Source: Burhinus oedicnemus | Lineage: Eukaryota > Chordata > Aves > Charadriiformes > Burhinidae | DNA: 64,000 nt | Assembly (NCBI GenBank): GCA_008921705.1 | Contig: VFFE01006081.1 | Span: 61,624 to 125,623 of the forward strand | Direction: 5' to 3' | Part shown: piece by piece, positions 36,861 through 47,885 of the stretch | Layout: each line of letters begins with the position of its first letter | How positions within the stretch are numbered: position 1 is the stretch's first letter | Translations under genes and position numbers: made by a program | The notes under the pieces: generated by a model | The model's database searches: none | Told to the model about the DNA's origin: nothing | Seen by the model: only the letters and a program-made list of their open reading frames with translations

Positions 36861-39613
36861 CTTGCCGAAAGCTTTTTATTGAGATGCAGTTTCTCATGAT
36901 GCGAAATTCCTGCTCAGATGACGTTCATGCATAGACAGAGTTACTGAAAACAATCTGAAGGAAAACTAATAAAGTTGGAAGCCCTTTCAACTAAACCTGG
37001 TACAGATGGACAACTGGAGATGAGAGGAGAGCAATGGCTTTCTAAGATTAAGTTTTGAAGTGCACTAAAAACAAATATTCCTTCTTAAAAATGCACAGGA
37101 AAATGCCATGTCCAGTCATTTTTCCAGTTTTCCCCTACTCCTGGCAAATCTTGCCCTCCCACTTGTCTTTTCTCCTTTTTATCAAGATAAAGCAACTGTG
37201 GCTTCTCTTATTCTCCTGTTTCTACCTCTCCTTGGGATGGTGGGAACCTGACTCCAGCTCCAGTATGGACCTGTATCCCAAGCAGAAGGGCTTGTCCCAG
37301 GGAGGCTGTGCCAGCCCAGGCTCCAGCACATGCAGACAGACGTGCTCCAGCAACCCTTCGCTCTGCAGGTCTGGGCAGGCAACCTGCGGGAAAATTGCTG
37401 CCTAAAACTCAGTATGTCTGTTCCCGGTGCTGCCTCTTTACTTTTGGCAGCTACACCATGAAATAAACTTCATTGTCCTATAACGTAAATCATCTTCCTC
37501 ACTGCACAGGAAGGCAGCCACAGGACAGTAGGATTACACCAAAGAACAGGCAAAAAGATCACATGAAACAGACAAAAAAACGCCGGGGGCCAGACTGGTG
37601 GCTTGACCCCTGGCACAGAAAATCAGTGGCTGAGCTCGAGTCTTATTGGGATCTCATGTGTCCCTATATGGGCTTCAACCTCATTTTTCTAGATAGCTTT
37701 TCTAGATTGGAAAGATATGCTGGGTCTTAGACGTGAAAGTATTATTCAGATCTTGAAGTACCCCTGCAAAATTATTCTACCATTTCTAAAACAAGAAAGA
37801 AAGGACTTCTACATACTTTCAAACTGAGAGAGACACTGTGCACTTAGTTTCCTGTTCCAAGGGTTTTTTTCTCTTGCTATTTTTTTTTTCCTGGATCGCT
37901 TCTTCATAGTGACAACTGCTTTCATTTCTAGACATGTCTCCTCAGAAAATTTCTCTTTATTTAGCAACATTTCCCCTTCTTTAGATTTAGTTCTGGTTTG
38001 GGAAGAAAGCAGCAGATTTGGTGAGCTAAAAAACTCCAGTTAAGCTTGTTCATCCCTATTCAGTTAAGACCTTCCGGTGCAATTTTCAACAAAGGGAGGT
38101 TAAATTCCCAAAATCCCACTGAAAGTCATTCAGCCCTGTGAATAGTCTAGCCTTAAATACCTGATTTACTGGATCAAAATAAATTTAAGCATGGGCTTGT
38201 ATACCTGGAGAGCTGGTACAGCAATTACACCTGGCTGTAAAAGAAAGAGACCACTAAAGATTCATTGACAGTATACTGGCACGCATTGTGTTTTTTTTAA
38301 AAACAATCTTTCTGCCTTAAAAAAATAATATAGTACATTGTAGTTGAGTCAATAACCATGGTATTCAGCTGTAGATAACTCTGAGTCAAGGCGCTGTGAA
38401 TATACATGTGGTACATACCGAAGCCAAGGTAGACACAGCTGAGTGTTGAATTCCCTGATGAAGCAACTTGTTCTTAAAGTCCTTATTCCTAACCATTTAT
38501 TTTAATTGATCCCAGCCTGTGCTAAGTTATTTTAATGGTCTCATTATTCTGAACTTCTAATAACCAACTTTTAAAAGGAACGTATTTCACAAAGACAACT
38601 TCAATAAATGAGATCAAAGCTATTCTGGGCTGACTGGTTTGGGTTTTGTCCTCTGCAAACAGAGACATATGCCTGATGCATCTCTCAAGAGTGGGGATTA
38701 CGGGAAGTCAGTGTGAGCATTAAAGGTAGGGGAGGTTGGGCCATTTAGCAATTTGCTTAGCAGATGTCAAAAATACTACACTGCTCATCTTCTTATAGGG
38801 GGCAGAGATTTATCAAAAGCATAAATGAAGCTTTAGGTGCTTAATTCACATTTTGAAGACCTCTTAGGCCGGAGTACAGTGTCCCCTTTGCCTGCTTTGA
38901 AAGTCTCACCTTTATTAGGAATACAGCTATTTGAAAATGCAAAACAGCAGAGGAAAATGCCAGACAGTGATAATGTCGGCTCCCAGAGCTATTTTGGTAG
39001 CACCTGTGAGTAGAGAGGAATACCACAGAGGCTGGAGGAAACAGCCTCTGCAGTCAGGAGCGCACAGTAGTGACAGCTGGAAGGACAAGGAGAAGGAGAA
39101 ATTACCTCGTTATTTTTCTAAGTAATACAAACAGCACTTGTATTGGTGTGTGGGAGCTCCCAGGAGCACAACACAGCTTTGCAATCAGGCGTTGGAGAGG
39201 AACACTTACAAACAGCCTTGCAGTGCTGCCAGTGTTTTGATAGCCTGCAAGGGAGAACTCATTTTTCGTTTTTCTGCATAGGAGTCACTGGGCAGTCAAG
39301 GGAGGTTGTGCTTTGCCAGGATGTTTGTTTGTAATCTACTTGCAAACGTGATACTGATGGGGACGTTTCTGGAGGGAGGGATGGTCTCGCGTGGTCTGCT
39401 GTAAATTTCTGGGACTGACACAAAAGTTACCACAAAAAGTAAGCTTAAAATAACACCCAGACACTTGTATTTTTTTCCTATTGGGAAGCTGACTGAATTG
39501 CTGTGACATCTGATACTAATAAGTAGAGACGTCAATGGGACATCAGAAATGGGATTTGGCATATGACACCAGGTAAAACCTCACAATTCAGAATTCCTTC
39601 TTTGTTCCTAATA
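36861..39613. other. Non-coding interval, nothing assigned
   Basis: A 116-codon + strand frame (37055-37405) is followed by AATAAA near 37462 with a T-rich downstream part, but it has no recognisable domain and its composition looks random. No repeat family recognised. Confidence 0.45.
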
Positions 39614-39637
39614 TAGAGATATGGTATCATATCTCTA
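39614..39637. repeat. Small perfect inverted repeat
   Basis: TAGAGATAT and ATATCTCTA form a 9-bp perfect stem around a 6-base loop. This length occurs by chance in a window of this size, and no function is implied. Confidence 0.6.
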
Positions 39638-39814
39638 AAAACAAAGGACATATTGCCATATTCCTTTGGGAGAGAATAGAATTTAATTTTGTTTGCGACC
39701 AATCTTTTCATTGTAGCCTGGTGTTTATAGGTTTATGTCCCAGGTGCACTTTTCTTGTTACTCTTACAGTGTTCAGCTGGATCTGTGGGTACTCAGCCAG
39801 TGCTGGAAATTGAG

Positions 39815-39880
39815 TTCATTAGGTCTTCAAATTTACCCTTCTATAAAATAAGAGTAATATTAATTATGCAGACTACCCAC
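39815..39880 (+). mobile_element. MIR-like SINE fragment
   Basis: TCTTCAAATTTACCC, then TTCTATAAAATAAGAGTAAT, then ATTAATTATGCAGACTACCC, follows the MIR 3' segment (CCTCAGTTTCCTCATCTGTAAAATGGGAATAATAATA..TACCTACC) in order and spacing. Sense is +. It is diverged, and the match is from memory. Confidence 0.33.
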
Positions 39881-40098
39881 CACAGAAACTGGAGGAGATC
39901 TTCTGGTTAATTTTTGTAAATAGCTCCAAGGCTATAAAGCACCCTGTAAGTGATAAATACCAGTATTTTTAACATGGCATTTTTGATGGCCCAGGCAGTT
40001 TCTCCACTGAAAGGTCCAGCAATGTCAGCCATCAATTTAACAACAAGAACCTATCAGGACAGTAATACATTAGCTTCCAGCAATACTACGTCCTCCTG

Positions 40099-40130
40099 TT
40101 GTAGTTACCTTGACAAATCACTCAGTTCGG
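40099..40130 (+). mobile_element. Possible MIR core scrap
   Basis: TTGTAGTTACCTTGACAAAT then CACTCAGTTC resembles the MIR core segment (CTGTGTGACCTTGGGCAAGTCACTTAACCT). It is only about 30 bases, so the call is tentative. Confidence 0.22.
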
Positions 40131-42608
40131 AGGCACTGCATCAAACGTTATTTCTCTGACGGGTAAACCAGGATGCTTCATAAATGCCATGCTTGGAGGT
40201 GGAAAGCTCAGCTCAGGGAAAGACAAGGCACTCCTGGGTGCTATGGAGAGGGGCTGCCCTCTAAAGTGACCGAGTGGTGGTCTGAAACACTGCCCCTCCT
40301 GTCTTCAGAGGGATGTATGCCAGAGGATATGCTAAATAAAGCCTAAGTCAGAAGCGGGTTGTGCAACGCCAGGAGCTGAAGGAGGGGAGGAGGACCCTGA
40401 AGTTGCTTGTTTACTTCAGTAGGTTGGAAGAGAAGGCTGCAATTTTTGTTTTAGAGAAACTTGGACTTTCAGAGTTTGAGGGGGGGGGACAGGCTTTGCT
40501 GCCCCGGAGCTGGGAGGTGGCTGTTCGGTGCTCCCCCACGGAAGGCACAATCTGTTTGCTAAACCTGTGCTGTAGTTCCCTCCTCTGGTGGAGCATTCAT
40601 TGCCATGGGGTGCACGGCTGTGCTGAATGACGGGCCACTCTAACTGTTTGTGCCACAAGCAGATGAAGTCGGGTAGGAAATATTCCTGTGAGACTTAAAA
40701 CAGCGAAAGGCTCAAATCCTGTATCCTGGCATTTCTGAGCTTTTCAAGGGTGATGGCCAGGAGTCAAGCTGCGTGTAGGGCCATGCTGCAAAATCTGAAC
40801 TGACAACACCTCCATTTGTAGAGAAAGTTTGGGTGGGAATTAGCTTTGTGGCACAGCTAATCTCCACCATCTTGGTTAACCTTTGCAGTCTGTTGCAGGT
40901 GAAACAATTCAGCCAGCATGGGACCCAAATGTGGAAGCAGCTTGACCAACATCAGCAAATGTACCGAGGTTTGCTGTGTCACAGCCTCACTTTTGATGTG
41001 GCAACGGCAACTTAACAGGTAGTTTAGACTGTGGATCAGCAGGTGACCGGGGCCCACATGCTCAGACCAAAAATCTAAGAGAACCTGTTATTTCTGCACA
41101 AACCTCAATACAGTTCAAGCAAGATTTTTTTCTGGAACAAAGGTGTAAATATATGGCAGCTGTGAACTCCTGTGCTCCTTCTTTCCTTCTCTAGTCAAAG
41201 GATATTTTGGATAGGATGGAATAGAGCTATGTGTAGCTATGTGTATTTGTGTAGATCTATAGGTACCTGCTTTTAAAAAAGAGAATTTGGGGCCAGCTTA
41301 ATTCCATGAAACATTAGATCATGTCAGTCAACTGCTTAGTGTTACAGCCTTCAAAGCCAATTTCACCTTCAGTGCTGGACAAAGTAACCGGGGTTGGTTT
41401 GATTTGCAAGTTGTTGTTCTCGTGTTCAACGTAATATTTCAGTGTTCTTATTTGAAGTAATTTTTCTCTTTCCTAAGTGTTATGTCTCGTCTTCACATCA
41501 GAGCTTGATACCCATTCTTTTGGTTCAGGTTCATGTCCTAGGAGACCGCAAAATCTGAATATGTGGGAAGATGTAAGTCCTTGCTGCCTGTGACGTGGCC
41601 AGCATGATGGTAGCAAAAGTTTCTCCCTCTGACTGGAGAAGCTTTACCTTTTCTGCATGTAAAGGACTTGGAAAAGAGATCTCTAAGTTGTGAATTTAAA
41701 CTGTGCAGCCGTTTAACTTCCTTCCCACAACCCATATTAGTGTGGACATTTACACCATAGATACTGTAACAGTGTTTTTCCTGGCAAAGATGTATTCATG
41801 TTGAAAAGGAAAAAAGCTCTGCTGAAAAATATTGTCTGTTAGAATAAAACCCACATATGGGATTTGTTCCTGGTTTGATGATAGGTTTCCTGGGCTGTGA
41901 ATGACAATGTGTGTAAGACGATGGAGAAACAAGCTGTTCCTCCAAGGACAGATTGTGACTGTCCTGTGTTTTTATATTTTTCTCTGTGAACACCACCGTA
42001 TTTGACAAAAGCACAGGAGCAACACCTGGCACAGCTGGCAGCACTGCGTACCTCTGCCTGCTCTTTGCTGGCACACAGGAGTTTACTCTGTCAGCCTGGA
42101 GCTGACCAGAGCTGTGGGGACGTGTTATCACCGTGCCAAGTCTGAGTCAGTGTACGCTCTCTGCTCCTCTGGTGCAGGCAGAGCCAATTCAGGTCAATTA
42201 GCAAGACCCATGGGCTTACGGAGCGGGGGCAAAGACTGGTGCACATCCGCCCAGTGTGGGATTTGTGTTCCCAATGCAGAGCAGGAGTGAGGCTGTTTCA
42301 TCTCCTCTCCAGCCCCATCAGCATCGCAGCCGTGTCTGTCACCTCTCTGGAAATACAGAACAAAATGCAGGCACTAAAAGTCCCCAGAGACTTGGAGTCT
42401 ATGCTCAGGTTGCTAACAGGGCAAAACGTGGGCTGCTCCTCTTGAGTTCCTGCTGTTACGTGGGTTGGCCAGACCAAGCTGCTGCAGATGCTCTAACGTG
42501 TCCTACCATCCCACCTTCAGTGCTGGACCAAAATACACGTTGGCTTCTGGGAGCGGGAGGAGAAGAGAGGACAGCAGGCTGGGCTTGTTTGTGGCCATGT
42601 ATTGCCTT
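40131..42608. other. Non-coding interval, nothing assigned
   Basis: No gene or repeat recognised apart from short G-rich and T-rich runs (G run at 40481-40489). Confidence 0.5.
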
Positions 42609-42655
42609 GATGACAGAGTCAAGATTTGAATCTAAGCCCTTTGACCCGGTCCTAC
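42609..42655 (-). mobile_element. MIR-like SINE fragment
   Basis: GATGACAGAGTCAAGATTTG, then AATCTAAGCCCTTTGACCC, matches the reverse complement of the MIR 5' (tRNA-related) part, familiar as GTGGCAGAGCCGGGATTTGAACCCAGGTCTG..TGAC. The younger LTR inserted just beside it, at 42661-42665. Confidence 0.38.
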
Positions 42656-42660
42656 AATAA

Positions 42661-42665
42661 GCAGT
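42661..42665. repeat. Target-site duplication GCAGT, copy 1 of 2
   Basis: GCAGT immediately precedes the LTR and recurs exactly at 43211-43215 after it, fixing the LTR ends at TGTC..GACA. Confidence 0.88.
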
Positions 42666-42815
42666 TGTCATGGTTTAACCCAGCAGGCAGCCAAACACCA
42701 CGCAGCCGCTAACTCACTTCCTCCTCCCCCTCCCAGCCCTTTGCACCCTCCAGTGGCATGGGGGAGAGAATCAGGGAAAAAAAAAGGTAAAATTCATGGA
42801 CTGAGATAAAACCAG

Positions 42816-42821
42816 TTTAAT
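42816..42821 (-). terminator. LTR poly(A) signal ATTAAA
   Basis: ATTAAA on the minus strand, about 155 bases downstream of the LTR TATA box in the element's sense, where the R region should end. Confidence 0.65.
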
Positions 42822-42974
42822 AGGGCAGCACAAAGGAAGAGAAAAAAATAATAACAATAATAATGATACAAGAATGTACAAGACGAGCGAGGCACAGTGC
42901 TCACCACCTGCTGACAGACGCCCAGCCCATTCCTGAGCAGCGATTGCCGATTCCTGTCCCCCGGCCAAGCCCCA

Positions 42975-42982
42975 TTTATATA
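42975..42982 (-). promoter_or_regulatory. LTR TATA box TATATAAA
   Basis: A perfect TATATAAA on the minus strand, preceded by CTCAG and followed by TGGGGC. This is the expected U3 promoter of the LTR. It would drive transcription leftward, towards lower coordinates. Confidence 0.7.
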
Positions 42983-43210
42983 CTGAGTGTGACAGCTATG
43001 GTGTGGAATATTCCTTGGGCCAGCTTGGGTCAGTTGTCCTTTCTATGCTCTCTCTAAGCTTCTACAGGAAGCTGAAAAAGTCCTTGACTGCTTAGTAACA
43101 GCTAAAAACATTAGCGTGCTATCAAAATTATTTCCATCCTAAATCCAAAACATAGCAGTACGCTAGCTGCTAGTAGGAAAGTTAACTCTATCCCAGCTGA
43201 AACCGGGACA

Positions 43211-43215
43211 GCAGT
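43211..43215. repeat. Target-site duplication GCAGT, copy 2 of 2
   Basis: An exact match to 42661-42665. Confidence 0.88.
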
Positions 43216-43839
43216 TGACAGCCTGTGGCACTACAGACCCTCCTGAGCTGCCTGATAGCGTAACAATAAACATAATGGCTTTATTGGTAAGGCAGCCTCT
43301 GCCAGGATAACAGCAACGCTCCACCAAACAGCTTTCAAAGCAACAGAAAACAGCACAGGTAATAGAAGTGCAGCACAGCAGTACACTGATTTAGTGGCTC
43401 CCAGAGAGCAAGCATGGCCCTGATCCTGCAAACCCTGAAAACTAGTTTAACTTGAGCCTCCCAGATAGTCTCCCTGGCTTCGGCAGGACTGTTCCCTTGT
43501 ACAAAGCTGCGGAGGGAGCATTGGTGCTTGTGGAGACGAGCCGTTAAGGCTAAAATCCAGCAAAGCTGTATCCAGCTGAATCTGTACAACATCCTGGCTA
43601 ATGAGAGTATGCAATTTTGTGTATGGTATTCTTTCACCTTTGTTTAATTACCAAAAGTCGTCCTTACAGGGAGAAAACCTCTTGAGAATAAGAACAAAGT
43701 TTATTTTGCAGTCATTGCCAATTATATATTTTGGTCAAAGTTAGATGCACTCTACATTCAAGTTGTGCACAGTAGCATTTTTGGGGGAAAAACCAATTAT
43801 AGATTTTTTCCAGTTTTCCTCAATCTCTCAGAGTAACAG
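43216..43839. other. Non-coding interval, nothing assigned
   Basis: No gene or repeat recognised between the LTR and the next AT-rich region. Confidence 0.5.
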
Positions 43840-44060
43840 GGAGATTAATATCCTGAGTGATAAAAACGCCGAGCTAAAATTATAATAATTAACTCCGACA
43901 TTGCATGTAATATCAAGAGAAAACTTTCTTATTATGTATGTTGTCTTTAATTATAATTTAAAGGTTTGAAAAGGAGAAATTAATTATAGTTTTTACCCTG
44001 AGATTGGCAAAACTCAAAACATAAAGCTGATAGAGGATGCTCTGGAGAACATCTTACCCA
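43840..44060. promoter_or_regulatory. TAATTA-rich candidate enhancer / conserved element
   Basis: AT-rich sequence with several homeodomain cores (AATTATAATAATTAACTCC, CTTTAATTATAATTTAAAGG, AAATTAATTATAG) and a GGGAGATTAATATCC bicoid-like site. CTTTAATTATAATTTAAAGG is itself nearly palindromic. It has no coding potential or repeat signature. The call is inference from motif density. Confidence 0.28.
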
Positions 44061-44539
44061 CCATTCAATTTAAACATCATTTAAGAGCCCAGCCTCCTGA
44101 TGAGTTGCTTAGATTTCCAAATCATGATATTCCCTTGTCATTAAAAGCACAGTGTGAGACCAATTTCCAGACCTTGTGCAAATGGTAATAACCTTCAGTA
44201 ACCTGAAATGGAAATGCTCAGGTCATCATACCTGGCATTTTGGAGTAACTCTCTTCTGAGGGCCTACAAACATTAATTTATCTTTCCAGGATGTAGGTGA
44301 TATTGTGGCACAGGTCTGAAAAGAGCAGTTTTGGACGTGATCTTGAGCTAATTTGTATGAGCCGCCCATAATCTTTGCAGAAACACTGTGTTACCCTTAA
44401 TGCCATGCTGTAGACCCTTTGAAGCACTACAGCAGAAGAGACGAGAGCAAAAATGACAACACACATCCTAATCGGAGACTTGTAGATCTAACAGTGTGTT
44501 TATAGTGTAACTGCCGCTGCTCCTTTAGTAAATAGAAGC
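44061..44539. other. Non-coding interval, nothing assigned
   Basis: It separates two AT-rich candidate elements and has the same non-coding texture. The whole 43.8-44.8 kb stretch could be one regulatory block. Confidence 0.4.
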
Positions 44540-44790
44540 CACTTTTAATAATTATTCCTTATCAATAAGATTAGATACATTTTACAAGTTGTAATATCTA
44601 TCACACGCCTAATTAAATGAATTAGGGGTTCTTTTTGTTGTTGTTGCCAATTACAAGTGATCTTCAGAACATTCCTGAAGTCTCTAATTATAACTTATCT
44701 CTGTCTATTTGTATAATGGCTAAGCATTATGGCACTGAAGAGCAAACTAATATAATCAAATAAAGATGGTATAATCACATATCCTTTACC
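44540..44790. promoter_or_regulatory. Candidate enhancer with palindromic homeodomain site
   Basis: It contains a perfect dyad, CCTAATT at 44608-44614 and AATTAGG at 44620-44626 separated by 5 bases, the arrangement bound by paired homeodomain dimers. Around it are CTTATCAATAAGATTAGATAC (GATA and bicoid-like cores), GCCAATTACAAG and CTCTAATTATAAC. No coding potential. The enhancer call is inference; the dyad is seen directly. Confidence 0.3.
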
Positions 44791-47700
44791 ACTGTGGAAT
44801 TAGTAAGGGTTGTACAAGTGTAGGTTTACAATTAAATGAATCCTGGAGATTTCTTGAGACTAGGAGAATTTTGTTTCAGACTTGAAGAAAAAAAATATTT
44901 AGCTGGTGGGTCTCCCTTTCCATTTTTTTTTTTTTAATAGAAAATAAATGTTCTGTGTTCTGCTGCAGTTTAAGATAAAAGACAGGGACAGCAACCTTGG
45001 AGAAGTAATCTGTAGATCTTGGAAAGGTGAATATTTATTCTCAGGTTGCGGGAGCATTATAATGCTATACTGTTTCAAGTGCTCTAATTTAACACAGGTA
45101 ATTAGTTATTTTAAGTGAACTTCAGAGACTAATTTCAGGGTTTGTATGAGATTTTCTCTCAGTCTTAGCATGATTTCTAGGAGAGAAGGGGCTGTATTAC
45201 AAGAGCTCACCTCTCCACTGGAAGCCCTTTATGATACTGAGCAAGTTTATGTGGCCCTTCAACGTATGATGGGTACCTCTAGACCTCTATGTTACAAGTA
45301 TGTCTTTACCAGGGTGTGTGTTTCTTGCTGTAACCACACACATCCCATCATTTGTCCAGGAAAGCAAAGATTTTGTTAATATATTTTAAAAAAAGAAAAA
45401 AGAAGAGGTATGCAGCATCTCCAGCCATTAATAAACAAGAGGCTCTGCAAAGTGGTTCTGAAGAAGCAGTGGTCTGAGCTCCAAGTATTATGTCAAATTT
45501 CAGCTACGTTTAATGGCTTTTGGGGAGTCTTTCAGCAATGCCATTATGTGTAGTTTTATGAATTTCTTCCACCTAAATGGACAGGCATTTTGATAGAGAG
45601 AAATGCCTGTTACCTTCTGCAATGCACTTTATCATCTGAACATACATCATTCAAGCCTGTGCTTCTTTCCTTTGATTATTATTTTTCCAGTTACGGTTCA
45701 GGTTCAAAAATTTACAGGTAGTACCAAGTGGTACTGCTGTATCATCTGCTGCGGCTGGGCTGCCTCACAGACAGGACCAGTTTGTCCTAATAAGAAAAGC
45801 AATAACATTTTAGCCTGGTTTCTATTAGCTGTTTGGCAGGATCTCCTTGTGCCATCACCAGATGCTTTTGTTTCTATTCTATTTAAATTCATAAATTGGA
45901 TCTTAAAGGGTTCATTCTAAACTCCAGATGCAACGGACTGAGCCGAGCATCGCCTGTTGGTGTTGAAGCACGACCGTATGCCCAGTGCGTGGGGGACAGA
46001 TTACGCCTCTGGCACCAGCCACGTCCAGAGCAATCCTCTCGTAGGGGATAAAAGCCAGACCTCGTTCAAAGAGGTGCAACGTTAAGTGTGTTGCCAAAAT
46101 CAGCTCTCAGAGTGTCTGTTGTCAAGCTATTGGCTATTAGCAGGGGCAGTTTAATTTTTAACCACGCCAGGCGGACAGCATAATGCAGATCCGATATCCC
46201 AGGGCCCAGTGGGGAGCACAGGTCCCCCGGCTGCCTGGGACCAGCTGCCTCTGCCCGATAGCGGTGAGGGCAAGAGCAGTCTGCCTGCAGAGAGGGCAGG
46301 AGATGGGCAGGGGTTAGCTCAGGACACTCTTTACAAAGAAGACGATGTAACCAGGCCAAAGTAACATTTTCCATCGGACTGGCCATAGCATTTCCGTGAA
46401 GGGCATTCTCGCTGCAGCGTGGTTTCCCTGATGTGGGATGTGACTCCAGACTCGGGCACTGCCGCCACCTCTGCTCTCACATGGCTTACCTGGACCCTGA
46501 AGCACCTGATAAGGAAGTTTTCCCTGAGTGCAGATGATAAAGGACACCTCTAGTGTTAAAGCACTCCGGAGAGCACAGAATTCCAGCATTCCGAGTAGAG
46601 TGTTGTCAGCACAAGTTAATATCTTTCAACACAGCCAACACGAAACACCTTGCAGCCCCCAGCAGAAGCGTCAGGAAATGATACAGCCATCCAGCGCTGC
46701 CAGCTCTCCTCTGCTTTCCAGCCCTGAATCACAATGCAATTTGCTTAAGGGGAAATGTAGATTTTGTGGTTTGATCCTTAGCATTATTATACAGGGCAAT
46801 TTCTAACAAAACAAGGAAATGGTTCTGTGAATATTGTCAGCCCTGGGAAAAAGTGTTTAGTCTCTGCTTCATACAACTAGTCTCCAGTGAGCTTGAGGAA
46901 CATCTTGCTTTTTTTTTCCCCCCCTATCCAGGTTGGAATTTTATATCTTGGTTGGGTGGGTGAGGGAAGTTCCTGGAATAGCTATTATTTCTGATTAAGG
47001 ACAGAAATGCTAGCTTGGACCAAATTCTTCCTGTGTCAAAGCTGTGGTAGAGCTGTGCTACATCAGTGTGTGTTACCAGATTACTGGGCAGTCACCATCC
47101 CACTGTATCTGCTGCAGAACTGCTCCCATGTTGCACGGCAAAAAAGTTTTTATATGTGGAAAAGTCTGTTTGTTTTCATTAACTTTTCTGATGTGCAAAC
47201 ATCTGGGAGTGCCACCCACTGCTTGTCATGTCTTTCCTGCAGCCCTATTCACGTGCTTTTTATAGGCAGCTTTTCAAAATGGGAAAGACTAGGCTGTGCT
47301 CCATCATCCCTTGTGCCAGCCACTGCAGGACAGGCAGAGGGGAGGAGCAGGCCCCAGGATCGCTGTGATGTGCTCCGAAAAAGCAGTGTAACAACAGCAG
47401 CTCTTGGGATCTTCACTAGTTGGAAGTAAAAGGACTATATCAGATTATTTTGATTTCACCTATGGTAAGCGTTGAAACCAATTCTGTTAAAACAGCAAAA
47501 ATACCACTTCAACTCTTGCTGTTCTAGAATTAAATACTGGTCCTTTTCTTTTTCTTTCATTTTTTTTTCTCCCCCCCTAAAGCTGTGCCCGCTAATGCTA
47601 ACAGAAATTAAGAGTGACTGGTGAAATACAGGAAAAGCTCTTGGATGGCTGGCCAATGAACACGGACACCTTAGATCAGCAACTTACTCAGTGAAAGGGA

Positions 47701-47850
47701 GCAAGAGAGTGGAGAATCATCCCTTCCCCATAGCTAGCAATCAGACAAATACAACGTCTGACATTGCACAAAGCTGGAAAGTATTGTAAAAAGCAGAGGA
47801 GCCTAAAAAGGTTTTGCAGAGACCTGTGAGAGGAGATGTGACTCTAGGGT
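44791..47850. other. Non-coding interval, nothing assigned
   Basis: No gene or repeat recognised. A GC-richer patch at 46150-46480 has scattered CpGs, too few for a CpG island. The longest open frame (140 codons, 47007-47429, +) has no family resemblance. Confidence 0.5.
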
Positions 47851-47885
47851 AGTGGTCATTAAATTTTGGTCCACAGGTCCTAGGA
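47851..47885. mobile_element. Possible hAT-type transposon end
   Basis: AGTGGTCATTAAATTTTGGT then CCACAGGTCC resembles the terminal inverted repeats of ancient hAT (Charlie-like) elements (CAGTGGTTCTCAAAC..TTTTGGTCCGCGGACC). I cannot find the opposite end or an 8-bp duplication. Tentative. Confidence 0.2.

Larger units (their letters stand above)
42666..43210 (-). mobile_element. Solo LTR, avian ERVL-type, well preserved
   Basis: A 545-bp LTR with canonical TG..CA ends and exact 5-bp GCAGT duplications. On the minus strand it starts TGTCCCGGTTTCAGCTGGGA, runs through an AGCTTCCTGTAGAAGC segment, then a TATATAAA box, an AT/TTA-rich strip, an ATTAAA poly(A) signal, a G/C-rich GGGAGG strip and AGCGGCTGCGTGGTG, and ends GGTTAAACCATGACA. 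I recognise this layout as an LTR family abundant in Neoaves; a 5-bp duplication fits ERVL-type elements. No gag/pol/env remnants lie on either side within the duplications, so it is a solo LTR formed by recombination. Its TATA box and poly(A) signal are intact, so residual promoter activity on the minus strand is possible. Confidence 0.9.

Noticed and set aside
37055..37470. 116-codon frame followed by AATAAA, as a small gene
   Set aside because: The protein has a random composition with no signal peptide at its start and no motif. AATAAA occurs many times by chance.
32509..43210. The two LTRs as the ends of one provirus
   Set aside because: Each LTR has its own different 5-bp duplication on both sides, the two differ greatly in divergence, and no gag/pol/env-like coding remnants lie between them.
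42666..43210. LTR read on the + strand (TGTCATGG.. as the 5' end)
   Set aside because: The TATA box and poly(A) signal occur in the right order only on the minus strand, so the element's sense is minus.
46150..46480. CpG island / promoter
   Set aside because: GC and CpG content rise only modestly, with no transcription start signals or exon beside it.
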